A DNA stretch of 64,000 nucleotides, taken from Owenia fusiformis. Lineage: Eukaryota; Annelida; Polychaeta; Sabellida; Oweniidae. Positions 1 to 13,300 of the stretch are shown here, piece by piece; within the stretch, counting starts at the first letter, position 1; every line of letters starts with the position of its first letter. The notes beneath the pieces are model-generated. The model was not told the DNA's origin and did not search any database. It saw only the letters and a list, made by a program, of their open reading frames with translations. The stretch is from contig CAIIXF020000007.1 in NCBI GenBank assembly GCA_903813345.2, positions 39,637,671 to 39,701,670 of the forward strand. The letters are read 5' to 3'. The position numbers and the translations under genes were made by a program.

Positions 1-252
1 AAAAATACTCGGTTACACCGTGTCTTTTTACAGAATGTTTTCAGTAATTGGAAAAACATTGTTGAATTCAGTTCGCCATATCGATACCTATCCTTCTTTT
101 GGAAGAGGGGTTCGTAATTCGGTCAGTTTGTATGTAACGCCGCATGCATTAAAATATTTTGGACCAAAGGCCATTTTGAAACAGTATATAATCTGCATGC
201 ATATTTCCGTTAGATCAAGATAAAATTATTTCCTTTTTGTTCCATATATGTT

Positions 253-1290
253 TCAAGTTATATTTGATTGTTCGAGAGAGCTGCGTTCTGGATGTACCTG
301 TATGGGCGAACTCGTGCATTTGTGCACACACAAGAGCCTTTTCACCTGCTCTTTCACTACCGGGGTCCTAATCGCAAACACAATCGGGTTGATGCCCGAT
401 ATCAGCAACGCAAGGCAAGATGACATCGGAATAATTGTAATGTAAATATTCACACTACATCTATCTATAATACACATTGCCATTAGTTGAAACACAATGA
501 TAAACTGGATCCAACAAATGCAAAACAAACTTGATATGACAAAAGCTGTCTTCGCTGCTTTGGAAAATCTGCCGATTTTTTTACGTTCTTTTGAAGATGC
601 GTCTTCACTTGCACTCTTAGTCTTCACTTCTACTTCAAGCGCTATGATTTGTTGGTTGTGTCCCTTGGCGATATGGTATATGACACTGTAAATAACAATA
701 ATGCAAACGAGTGGAATGGCCACAGATGTGATGATATACCACCATAAGTAGATCCTTCCGTAATTATAGCTGCCTGTGCATTGGGCAATGACCTCGTGGT
801 GTTCACCATGGAAGGTCGGCAACCCAAAGGCTGGAAAACAAGAGTCGATCAACGAAAACATCCAGATAAATGACAATGCGACGTACGTGCGTCGATTTGT
901 AACGATTTCTCTGTATCGAAATGGTTTTAAGATGGAAATAAGACGATCGAGAGATAGAGCAACGACGCTATACGTAGCGACTTTTGTCATTAGTGGCAGC
1001 CATATGGAGGCGACCACACAAAACTGTTTTCCTACAACGTAATTTGTCCCTGTGGTTTCTTCTTTAAAGGCAGCCAGGGGTACGCTTATTAATCCATTGT
1101 GAAAGTCCACGACCACTAGGTTGAACAAAAACGTACTTGTAACCTGACGCACACGCCTGCTGATCACGTAGGAAATGATGACAAGTCCGTTTGTGATGAC
1201 AATAAAGAGGGCCAGAAGAAAAAAGGTTCCCACTATAGGGGCACCAAACCCAGTTGGTCTTGAACCCTGTGTTTCTGTTTCATTCGACAT
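253..1290 (-). CDS. Rhodopsin-family (class A) GPCR, intronless, orphan
   Basis: Single open frame of 345 residues from the ATG at 1290-1288 to the stop at 255-253. Seven hydrophobic segments are visible: TM1 near residues 17-41 with the conserved Asn (TNGLVI), TM2 with LVVVD, TM3 starting at the disulphide Cys (QFCVV) and ending in an intact DRL (DRY-type) motif, TM4 with FIWMF, TM5 with the usual Pro (SVAIPLVC), TM6 with CWIQ, and TM7 with NPIVF (NPxxY type). Asn-Glu-Thr at residue 3 is a possible N-glycosylation site. The third loop (about residues 215-245) is charged and Lys/Ser-rich. The C-tail is about 40 residues with Cys residues that could be palmitoylated. It should couple an extracellular ligand to G proteins at the plasma membrane. 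The ligand cannot be told; overall similarity is to amine/melatonin-like invertebrate orphans. Odd point: the TM6 CWxP proline is Gln. No neighbour suggests a function. Confidence 0.93.
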   Translation of the reverse strand: MSNETETQGSRPTGFGAPIVGTFFLLALFIVITNGLVIISYVISRRVRQVTSTFLFNLVVVDFHNGLISVPLAAFKEETTGTNYVVGKQFCVVASIWLPLMTKVATYSVVALSLDRLISILKPFRYREIVTNRRTYVALSFIWMFSLIDSCFPAFGLPTFHGEHHEVIAQCTGSYNYGRIYLWWYIITSVAIPLVCIIVIYSVIYHIAKGHNQQIIALEVEVKTKSASEDASSKERKKIGRFSKAAKTAFVISSLFCICWIQFIIVFQLMAMCIIDRCSVNIYITIIPMSSCLALLISGINPIVFAIRTPVVKEQVKRLLCVHKCTSSPIQVHPERSSLEQSNIT

Positions 1291-4200
1291 TCCGATCTGT
1301 ATCTAAAGCAAGCTTTTGTATTGAATAAACCTTAATTTGTATGTCCTGTTTGATTCAGATTCTTAAACAAATATAATCTTATCTCCCATTGTTTTGCCAT
1401 TCTTCACGTTCAAACATCTGTGACGACAGCAACCATTAACTGATTACATAACTATTGATCTGCTCACAGCGAGGAAAACATCCGAAGTGTTTTTAAATTG
1501 ACTCAGTTATGCGGATTAGATAAATATTCATCATCTTAAGTACAGGATATTACCAGCTCGTCATCCACAAATTACAATATACTCCACTGTGTGTTAAAGT
1601 CACTGAATTACTTCTGTTCTTTTAAACCCCGACTTGTGTCAATAACAACTCATGGTCACGTGGTATGGACCATTTCGATTTTGACGTGGGTTAACTGGCG
1701 AGAAAAGTCATATCCCGGAAAGATATAAGCCTACCAAATGACCATTTTATTTTCGGTGAATACATGTTTGTCTTTGTGAAAATAGAATCGAATATTCGAG
1801 TTCTTATATCATCGAAATTCCTTTTTATTGTCTTTATCCTCTTTAGTCAATGTCTCAAGGTGATTAATTCCTAAGATATTAAATTCAGTCCCACTGATAT
1901 TGTCACAGAGTCGTACAATCCTTGGAAATTAATAAATCTTTAGAGACTGTGATTTATAGTGTTCTTCCTTTCCTTTCAAAAAAAGGTTAAAAAGGTAAAA
2001 AGGTATTTTTCAGCTTGCTTCAAATTGACAAAATTTTTTCATCTACAAGTTCTCAGAAATTCAAATCTGATTTAAGGTTGAACTCATGATATTGTGAGCA
2101 ACTAGGTGGAGACATTTTGTCAGATCATGTTAATGCCTTTGTTTCATTCTTGCAGCCAATCCATAAACATCTTGACACCATTCTTCGCTGCTTTTATTCT
2201 TTCCCGAACGTACACTTCCTGGAATACGAGTTTTTATCAATATCAAGGTATTTTCCTTTTATCCGTTTTGTTCGCACAGTGTGTTAAACACTTAATAAAT
2301 ACTTGTTCATCGATTTGTCCATAGTTCACACAAATTACCCTTTTGCACTTCCGTTTGAAACCCTTCTTCGGGAATGCATTTCTGTTTTGGCTGTCTATCT
2401 GCGTCGTGCTTAGCTTGTAGACGTTCCTCGCCATTAGTATCATTACGGCGGGCGGTTTGATAATAATTATTTTGACTTTCATTTTTCTGTGTATATAAAC
2501 TAACCTTTTCTAATTTGTTTGAAAGGGCTCCACATTTGTGTTTTATACATCAAAATTACATAATCACATTATTTAGTACATCGAAATTACATAATTATTT
2601 TATTGCATCGAAATTAAATTACATAATAACATAATAGTCCAATCACACGAATTCATACCATAACCAGTCTACCGAGACATAAAAACACTAGCATTAGTAT
2701 GCAACAAGATCCATTTCAAACTATATGGAATGAGCAATCTGCATATTTTCCAACGTAAAACACGTACGGTATTTGTCCAATACTCGTAAATTAAGGATTT
2801 AAGCCCTGGACTCAGTGCATTGCGTGCTGAATAATTCCATTAAAGGTGTTGTTTCCTAACCTTGGCATGACCACACAGCGCAGTTAAGGAAACAAAATCT
2901 GAGTTGAACGAAGCAACCACAGTTGGTTGAATCTTGGAATTCACCTAAAAGATACAAAATCAATAAAAGAACATAATTATTTTTCAAAGAAACTTTTTGG
3001 GAGGATCAAATCTACAAAGCATCAATTTCAATTTCCTCACCTTGACAACCATACAGCAAATACATAAAATTATGGTTATATAATGGAATGCAATTACGTG
3101 GGCGACAAACAAATCACATCGAGGGGATTGATTTTTGTCGCCCATTTCATTTGGTACCTTGTTATCAATATGCTCTCAGCCCAATAACAATAAGTTACTG
3201 CATATTTATTCCTTAACTCTGTTATTATTCGTACATCTCTGCTTTCTATTGGACATACTGAATTGCGTGTCTGTCCTGATGTCTCTTAACAACAAACTTC
3301 TTTTCGAGGATTCAAGAAATCGTTGTTAAGTGATACCCTATCGGTTTCTGATAGTTCCCTTTGTTCTAAATGTCTCAATATAAAATACAAGACACTTTAA
3401 TAACCGTTCTAACAAACTCATTTAATGGAATTCGATGAGAAGTATTCCTCGAAAAGCAATTATCTTCAATTATTGTATTAGGTAAGGTAAGTGCTATGGA
3501 TTATTGTCATCACTGGTAAATAAAGAAAATGGGATAAACAGAAAGTACGGTTTGCAAACATTATGTTACTTTGTTTTTTTATTCAATTATCCGTTAAATT
3601 CTAATCTTGACGCCAGTTTCACACCGGAATAGCCTGACAACGGTATACCGTTGTCACAAATTAAAACCCCATTATATAAAATAATGGTCTGATATATAGA
3701 ACCAAGAATATTACAGTTCAAAAACGAAACCACAAGACTAAGGGACACTTGATTCATATCAGAGTCATTACAATACAATGTCAAATAACTGATTTCTTAT
3801 TTCAAACTTTCAGGGTGTTTGAACATCTTAGGCCACCATCTGTGTTTGTTTAATAAACTTTACGTCCACTTACACCTTTAATCTCAACTCAAAACATATA
3901 AAACTACAGTATATTTTAATTCATGGCTTGTGAACCAGGCACACCTGGAGACAATAGGGAGTTAAGCTTGCATATAAAATCGAAACGCCAACCTATACGT
4001 ATGATCACGCCCATACAAATGCATCGCTTAAATATTTCCGTTCACGTTTAGGTTGTGAAACACATTGCTTAACTCTTTATTACCGATTACACAACACGAC
4101 TGGGTACAATTGGATATTTCAACGAATCTGATACAATATGCTGCTCAACCATCATAACATAATCGTAACAAACCTCATATGGAATATACCCAACCAAACT

Positions 4201-7200
4201 ACTTAACTGAATGACTACAAAATGCATTGACACGTCGCAAATATTTTTCGCTTTTAACACGACAGAATGTGACGTTTTTGAGAAAAATGTACACATTTGG
4301 AAATCCTTTCGTCCTCCACATTTGCCTCTATATCTCAAAATATTCAAGACGAATTACGCTGATATCGTATACATATTAACAATGGGTTAGGAGCATCATA
4401 AAACACGAATCAATTGATATTTTAAGTGAAATAAATATATGCGCTGCTATGTTTGAAAATAGGTGAATGGCCTAAATTCACCCTATTTAAATGAATTTTG
4501 TAAACCTTTCGTCCGCCACTTTTCCACATACAACAGAAAACATATACTTTTGTGAACAAAATCAACTATTTATTAATAAACTACAGTTTAGGAGCAAAAT
4601 AATCATGTATAATTTATTTAAAATCGGTGTCGTATTTTTTGTTTAATGTACACTTAAAAAGCTGAAGGTATCAAAAAATGAGCAAAAAGGTCGCTGTCAA
4701 CAGATTCTATTTTTCAAACTATATGACGTCACAATATGGGACGCTTACTAGATTCAATTCTTTGAAATAATACTTCCATCTATCTTTTATCAAGACAGAA
4801 ATAAAGTATTCTTGTTTAAGTTATGAGCGTTTAAAGACTAAAAATTATCCAAAATGTAACGTGTCGACAGCGGATATTTACCAGATTTTTGGGTAAAAGG
4901 ATCTTTTTTAAAAAGGAACACGCAAGAATTGCGAATGGAGTGTACTTGATTTGAAAACTTCATTAAAGCAGCTTTAAAATGATATATAACTTTAATGAGA
5001 ATATTCACTAATATTCCGAAGAATTAAAGTTACATTCATGCGAAACCCTAAACACAAAGTGCGCCACCTTTTTGCGACGTGTCATTGTTAAACAATATTT
5101 TGTAACTATCTTTCAAACTAGTTTATTCCTTTTCCAAATAGCTCCCAACTTTGATTGAAAAGTAACATTAGTACAATTTGAAATCGTGGAAATGGCGTTT
5201 ATTTCAGTTTAACATCATTTCAACATCATCATTTCAAAACTACGGTTGTAATAATATTGGAGTTAATGAAGATGTTGGTGTTCGTGCAGTAGTTGATATC
5301 ACAAAACGAGTATAGTATACACGGACCCTGCACTTATACTTTACACGTATCTTCGGATGATTAAAACGAGACATTTAGAATCGAGCAAATGGTTCAATCT
5401 TGTACCCAACTTAACATCCTTGGATTGGATTTATTAACAGATAGTCCGAGGCAGTATGTTGCTCAGACAGCCAGATTTTGCTAGACAATTGCAGATTTCC
5501 AGAGACAAATATGCCAATTAAATATAAAATATGTTTATATGACCTTACCAACAATAACAATCAGAAAACGCATCACATGACACACAAACAAATTGACGAC
5601 CTCGATCTGATTCGCACTGAACATTCATTAAATAATTTTCGAACTAATTCCCAAGTTCAAACGTGATAGAAAATACATTATTTGTCGGTATAACCACCAC
5701 CATCACTTTCAATAGATGTCAGGCTTAAACGCATCTGTGTTTAGTTAATTATCCAGTGTAAAACTTCCCTCGGGTCAACATAACCTTTCGTTGGATATCA
5801 TTAGAAGCCTTTTGTTTTGAGCTGTGCTATACAAGTGCCACAAGTATTTGTTTTAGACGATTCCACATCATTTCGGAAATCGTATCTAAGTGTACGGCTA
5901 TGAAAAAAGAGTTCTCATTTATTTGGACATAATTTCGAAGAACTTTCAAGTCGTTAGCAGAACAAGCAAAGAAGTTGCTGAGCAAGCTGATGTTATACAG
6001 TATGAATTATAATTTGCAACGGTGTGAATTATTCCTGGTCATATATATATCACACTAGGGGTAAGTATAACATCTAAATAACATCATGGCTTCAACTATA
6101 CTATTCTACAGTTAACATTCCACCAAATGTGAACAATTCTTCGCTGCCCCGGTATTGATGTTGACGCCCAACTGTTCTGGCTAAACCATTGGAGTGTTCG
6201 GACTCTCGCCCAACTATTCCCACTACCCCTAGTGAGTATTTCGAGTTCACTTATTTCATTAGATCTGAAAATCCATAAGGGATATTGTCAAAAAAAGTTT
6301 TTTTCTGGGCAAAAATGTAGGGTTAAAAATGTTAGCCCCTTTTTCAATAGGACTCAATTTTTGTAAATGTGAAATGGAACCCATTATCTATTTAAATTGA
6401 GGTCTCAATGAAGGGCCTTTTGTGCACCAGGCAGCCAAATGAATTTATCAATATAAGTAGTTTCGTTAATTTAATTTTAGCATTCATCTCTTGGAGAAAC
6501 ATGAAATTAAATGGCAAATAATAAATTAACGTATGAAGTGTATTCGATAAGCAGGCAAAGAAAAGAATACTACCGCAAGAGTCGGAACATTCGGGCTTCA
6601 CATCCGGGTTATTTGGATGACTTCACTATACCTATCTTTCATTAGTCGGGGCAATTCTACACATACACATTACATTTCGCTGGACTTCACTTCCTAAAAG
6701 ACAGCTTCGAGACCTTCGACTAACCGGGGTTAGCAATTAGCATTGATGGGAAAGTTAAGATTTTAAGAGAACCTGTAAGTAAACATGTGGAGTTATGGTC
6801 TTCCAAGTAATAGTTCTTTCCTTCGTAGTAGTTATTTTTCCGATGTAGTGTCAAACGGTGTAAAAAGGTCCCTGGGAAAACCAATAAAGCGAGGATGGAA
6901 ATCTCTGGGGTCATGTGATATTTACACCTTTAACGTAAAGGTTCCCTTAAATTCGTGTAACTAAAACTCTGTATCATCAAGATAATTGGTTTTGTGAAAA
7001 AATGTTGTATTACTACTTTTTAGTTCAGCTTCTATTGGCTGTTTCAAAACCAGGAAGTAGACTAACTGACCTTGAATGACACATTTCCACTTGTTTACAA
7101 AAATCTGTGATAAGATCTCTGTCACAACATGGAAGTCCGTGATTTACAACAATCGATCCTAATGTTATTGAGATGTAGTTCCCAATTTTGTGTTAATCTA

Positions 7201-10200
7201 AGGGGTCCTTTTTATCAAAATAATAGCTTACTGATTATATTTGTAATTTATCTTGTTTAAGTTATACACAGTTATATAAGATACAACGCGAGATTTTGGG
7301 TTGTTTTACATTAAATCGATAGAGTACCCAAAACGACTTTTTCAATGGCAATTTTAAATGGCTTGGGCATCACTGCTCAGTATATTTATAGATTTAACGA
7401 GTAATTATTGTATGGAAGGATCAAGTATCATCCCTTATATTTCCTAATGAGGGTTCGGTTATTGGCATTCAATAGTATACTATGATACTAAAATATATAG
7501 GTACGTGATTTTAATTTAGAAACATGAACCCCTTAAAATGACACTATTCTCTTAATTGGTTACCGTCAACATACTGTACCATCGTGATGAGTGTGCTATC
7601 ATTACTCTGTTGATTAATCTCGTGGTATGGGGAAAGTAGTTCTATTAAACCTGTTTGGGGACTTCAATGGTATACTAGTCTACAGCACCATCTTTGGATA
7701 GACTACTCTCATTTGCTGGCATATAATGCCCAGAATAACTGGGAAACATGTGATCATAACAGTGAACGGTAAAATATTTTGGATTATTTCCTGCGGATGG
7801 ATGGTAGTGGTGAATTGGTCAATGTACATAAATATGATGACGTTTTGGTACTCGTATTATGTAAGAGAGCAGAACTTTTGATTTTCGTGGGACATTTTTG
7901 TTGACATTTTTCCGACATGGAGGTGAGATGCTTGGCTGTATTTTTCTGAAATTCTTTGACTCGATGGGCTGCGATTTGAGAAATTCTAATTCGAACTTTG
8001 TCAATTTAACATGCATCCCAATGGTACAAAAAGTAAAGAAAGTTCTACCGATAAACCATGGCATCTACGATTTAATACCATAAAAGCCATGAGTTTCTTA
8101 AGAAAATGAAGATGTGATGAGTGTCAGAATGGAAAATGCCAGAATAATTAAATCGGATTGAACTTTGTGATTGCACTTTTCTCCGAGTTAATATAATCTA
8201 GAATCTTTATTATGACGGTGTAATGACATTAGATAGTTGGCTTTGAATGAACGAAAATGTTAAGTCAATATTTAATTTATTTAATTTATATCAAATGATT
8301 TGGGCAATGTATGTTGTGGTAGGCTTGGTACATTGTAGTATAATATTACTACAATATCTGGCAATTTGTTGGTTAGTTTTTTCACAAGTGCATGAATATT
8401 GGGGGCGTTGATTTTTTACTAAGTTATACTAACTACAGAATTCAAAGATTGGGATTCCCATCATTTCTATATTATTCAAACATACATTAGCTGTGCGATT
8501 TCAAGAAGGATATGACAATGTGTAAATATCACATCATATGTCAGTGTGTTCTCATTAAACATTCTTGTTTTATAGTCACATCCCGTTGACCAAAATGATC
8601 TAGAATACATCAGGTGGCGGTAAAACACCATATAAAGACGCTATCAGGGGAAAACTTGGTTGTTTGAAATAATGAAGTGGTAAGTTTTTACATGATACTT
8701 AACATAGTCATAAACATCAAGTATCTACTCTGTAATTCGAATGCAGACAAATATCATTAGTAACTTGGGTTCTGGCAATGATGACTATTTAAAAGATGTT
8801 CTTATTAATTATGACCACTCGATATCAATGAACTCTTTACCAGTCATGCCAATACTAGTATAAGATACAGATCTTCTATTCATTTTGTCTATGTGTTTTT
8901 ATTGCCAACAATTTCATTATATTTGTTCATATATTTTATTTTAACAAACGCGGTTATTCTATATTGAACCGTCAATATATATTTGTATTTGTATTGTATT
9001 TATTATTTATTATATTTATTATTATTTCCATATATAACTAACATATAACATGCACATGTCTGCGGCTTTGCAGAACTGCATTATAAGCCACAAGTAAACA
9101 CGTTTGTAAGAAGAAAGTTGGCAAAAGAATATTAGTGTATATACAAGAAAATAGACATAATTTTAATTTCGTATTGATGCTATGAAACGATTCTTAGCTT
9201 AATGAAATGGCTTGTTATATTATACACAAGGGCATTTCACGATAACTGATATATTTTATTTTGATGTTCTATTAAACATTGCGTTAAACATTAGCGATAT
9301 CAACTTTATTTTCTCTAAACAACAACAACAACACAATACTAGATAATAATAACTAGTAGGTTTATTTTGAAAATAATACTTATTTTCTATAAGATGGACA
9401 TTTTTGGGCCTAATATCATCGCTTAATATTGACTCCTTAAGAGATAATTTATTATTTGTGATATTTTTGATAATATGCTTAAATGCTTTATATGATATTT
9501 CCCGGTATAAAAGTAGATTTATATGCACGTTTTCTTTTATCATACTTATACGATAGAATCGTTTGACTACACAATTATGTGACTATATAAATAACCGTTA
9601 ATTGTTGAAAGTTGAATACGCATACTTATTTTTACCTGAAATCAATAACCTATGACAATGTTTTGTTGTTGCTATTTTAGGCACAAAATGGTTATATAAG
9701 GACGCATCTTGCCGTCTTAGTTCAATGCGATAAATTTTGACTCATTAATGATACTCGACGGACAAAAGTTGTTTGTGAATAGAATATATTCGATAAAAAT
9801 AAACACTTTACGAACATTCGACCTAACCGATATGCAACCAAGGAACACTTATTTCAAAGAAAATAACAATTTTGATTAATTGACTGACAAAAATAATAAA
9901 GTTGACAAATCTAAGAGAACATAGTGACTGACTCATTTTTATCTTATTTACTAACTATCCAAACAAGACATATCCCCATCATCGTAAACAAAATCATACA
10001 TCCGAACAATGCTTCCTTGTATCCTTCATATAATTACAGACCCCCGCCGATCCCTGGGATAACATACACTGGTAGTACGAGGCTATTTTTCCAATCTTGA
10101 TATGCTCCTGTTTATCATTAAAGAATGCCGCCGATGTTTTATGAAATTTTGATATATGGTTTTTATAAATGCCTTTTGCGTATCATTTTATGAAATTGTT

Positions 10201-10276
10201 ATATAAAGTCGGTTTCTTTCAGGAGCTCTTCATTTTAAATTTTATTGAGGACGCAGAACATATTACGTTACTGATA
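1291..10276. other. Long intergenic region without a supported gene
   Basis: About 9 kb of AT-rich DNA. The open frames here are short (under about 100 codons), lack domain motifs and are not joined by convincing splice signals, so I call none of them. The GPCR promoter should lie just above 1290 and that of the giant gene below 10277, but I see no core-promoter motif that I would defend. Microsatellite-like TATTTAT runs occur near 8990-9030. Confidence 0.6.
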
Positions 10277-10349
10277 ATGTCGGTTCAGTGTCTTTCTATT
10301 CTCATTGTGCTATTGGCCTGTTCTCAACGCTTTGTGGATACCGAGTCAG
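10277..10349 (+). CDS. Exon 1: start codon and signal peptide
   Basis: The ATG at 10277 opens a typical signal peptide: a short polar start, the hydrophobic core [10 protein letters not shown], then SQRFVDTES, with the donor GTAAGT at 10350. A pyrimidine-rich acceptor (TTTCTTTCAG) ends at 10222, 55 bp before the ATG, so a non-coding 5' exon probably splices in there. The same frame is open further upstream, but an earlier start would bury the signal peptide. The exon ends in phase 1. Confidence 0.75.
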
Positions 10350-13300
10350 GTAAGTATTTCTTGTCTAAGTTTTGTTTGATTGCAAAGCTTTATAAGTAAT
10401 TAAAGTACGAATCGCATTTTCACTGATCTTATAAACATTGGCAAATTTTAAACCAATGTGCACCTTAATAGAAAATGTGCCGCTGGCTCATAATGTTTGT
10501 TTTTATTTCTCCGAAATACAATAATATTATAGAGTAATGAGTTGAAAACAATACTGATTTAGAAAGATACTCATATTACTTTATTTTAAAACACCGCAGC
10601 CTCAGGGAAGAGTTCGCTAAATGGGGATTGTTCATTTAGGGTATAATTGTGTTACTTTGCAGATGGGTGATTTTATCTGGGAAATATGTAAATGGTTTAT
10701 AACTCAAATAGAAAAATCAAGAAAAAATACAACCCATACATATTAGTCTTTAAAAATTCGTTTATTTTGGTTGAGCACTTATGACTGTGCTATTTGTTGA
10801 TTTTATGCCGAACAAACAGGATTATTCTTTATCAATCAACGTTTCATAAAGTATTTGCAAATAAATTATGTCACATCACTTCGGGGCGTCTCCGGGATAT
10901 CAAGATCTTGTCTGCGAATATTCATTCTTGAGTGTTTTGGTTTGATTCTATTATCTGATTGTTGTTCCAATAGGGATATTGAAGCCATTCGGAATCTGAA
11001 AGTTAGCTTACAGAGAAACTGAAAGTCAGATTTCAGGTGTCATATCATGAGTTCAGAAGGATTAAAACTTTATTATATTTAAAAATAATATAATTGATAA
11101 ATCGATAGTTTCAAAGCTAAAAAACACTTTGAACTCTTTAGAGAAAAGCAATATTAAAACATATTATCTGAAGACAATTTAACCAAAACAAACATTTTAA
11201 CCAAAATAACTTTCAAGATGCTTTCAACATCCCCGATACACGTAATCTTACGTTTAGTTCAACTTATGCCCGACTCTCCTGTTTTACATCGTTTAACGGT
11301 AAAGTATAAGATAGTCACCGAGGGGGATATAGAGGATAAGGTCGATTTTAACGACGCAATCCTATACTTGAGAAATGAGAAAAATTATGTATTATTCCAT
11401 AAAAATATCTGTAAAATTATACATACGTTGCTATGAATTTTGTATAATTTCTCTAATTATAACATTTAGGAACCTCAGAGACGCTCACTATATTAACACA
11501 AGATGAAAATTACGTCCCCATTGAACAGATAGATCTAACTGGAAAGCTTGGACTAACGTTCCAAGTAAAGGCATGCACATCAGCTTACGTAGCGCTGTCG
11601 GCCATTTTTGGTGTTACCAACTCTCGAATGTACGAGATCGTGATATCAGGATGGTCAAACACAAAATCAGTGATACGAGATTGTAGACAAAGGTGGTGTA
11701 ATAGAGCTGAATCACCGACTGGAGGTCTTTTGAAGTGTAACGAGTCTGTGTCGCTGTGGGTCGGATGGACAAATGGTGAGTTGACACAATCCAAACGCAC
11801 TTTTTATATTTACGGGTTGACTTTTGTAAAATCGTTAATTGTGTTTGTTTGTTTGTTTGTTTTCGTCTTTGAGGTTTTTACGTTTTTTGTTGTGTTAGGA
11901 CACATTGTTCTTGGAAGAGGTCGTTTTTTGGGACTCGAGCCGCTACTAGAATGGGAGGATAGTAGTCCTGAATACATCACTTCGTTAGCTGTTAGTACTG
12001 CAAATGGTGTCAATGGAACCTGGACATTTACACCCGATGAGAGTAAGTTTTCAGCGTTAATCCATGGCAAGGATAATGAATAACAATCTCCATTTATAAT
12101 TTTACATCAAAATTGAATCCTATCCGTGTCTTTGAACTAACATTGGCCCAATATATATTATTCCAGCATGTTTGGGACCCGATTCTATGGTCACGTAACC
12201 AACATTCCTTAATGTCCGAGTCACATTTTCTCCGATTCGTCGATCAGCACCCGGCCGATTCAGTATTTGATTTTGTTCAAAACTGAATACAATTTTGAAA
12301 AAATACTCAATCGGACAGTAAAAAGATATCGAGGAAGGACCACGACGTTTACCGAAACGTCAATTAGCAAGTTTTTAAGGTTGAGACAAGAAGTAACTTA
12401 TTCATATAAAGATGGACCTCTTGTAACATGTCATACATCGTATATCGTGCTTACCTAGACGAAAATACGTTTTACCTAGACTAACACTATCACTACATTT
12501 GGATTATTGTTTCATTCTGTTTCAGACTGCGGCCTACCATTGGAAAGACGTAAAATAGCTAGTGACCAGATAACGCATTCGACTTCCTCGAGAGGTCTTC
12601 CGAGATTTAATCAACGCAGTACGTTTCAATTTTTTACACAAACGCATCAGATTTCTGCAATGGTCTGTAATTACACCGTTTTATAAGTACATATTAACAT
12701 AAAATCAAATTACTATAACTATGAACCAACTAAAAGGACGAGTATCATTGAGAGCCCATTTAAGCCCCCACAGATATCTCATAATATTGCATATCATATT
12801 GAAGATAAATCATTTGCGCTTTATGAAAAATATAATTTTAGCTAATTCAGACCGTTGGCTTTAAAATACAGTCAAGTTAATACATATTTTCACAAAATGT
12901 CGTTATTAATTGTTGTCTTAGTTAATAATGATATAAAGAAGTTTGAATATAGTTAGATGTTTGTCCTTATTTTATGCAATACTGAAGAACACTATGACCA
13001 ACATTATTTTGTAACTCAAAGTACGTTAATGCCCTCTTTTAAGTATCAACATGACTGTTCGTTCGTATGTTTTTATGATGACGTCTCATATTATTCTAAA
13101 TATATTTGCTTTACAATGCCCCAATCTCTCATGCTATACGAAATATACAGAATACAGAATATACAAATTTTATTTATACTTTGGAGTTACTTGTCCTTTA
13201 TTTCCCATGATTTAGAGGTTGACTATTTACATTTACCAAAATGTTACAATTCATTGTCTGAATATCTATAATGATGATATTCGTTCACAATTTGCATTGT

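Noticed and set aside
10169-10276. Upstream in-frame Met for the giant gene
   Set aside because: It would place about 36 residues before the hydrophobic core, and an acceptor at 10222 interrupts it; the Met at 10277 gives a standard signal peptide.
11628-12083. A 151-codon frame read straight through exon 2 and exon 3
   Set aside because: It includes intron 2 (11776-11898), a low-complexity T-rich stretch with good GT and AG borders; splicing restores the FAMeT domain.
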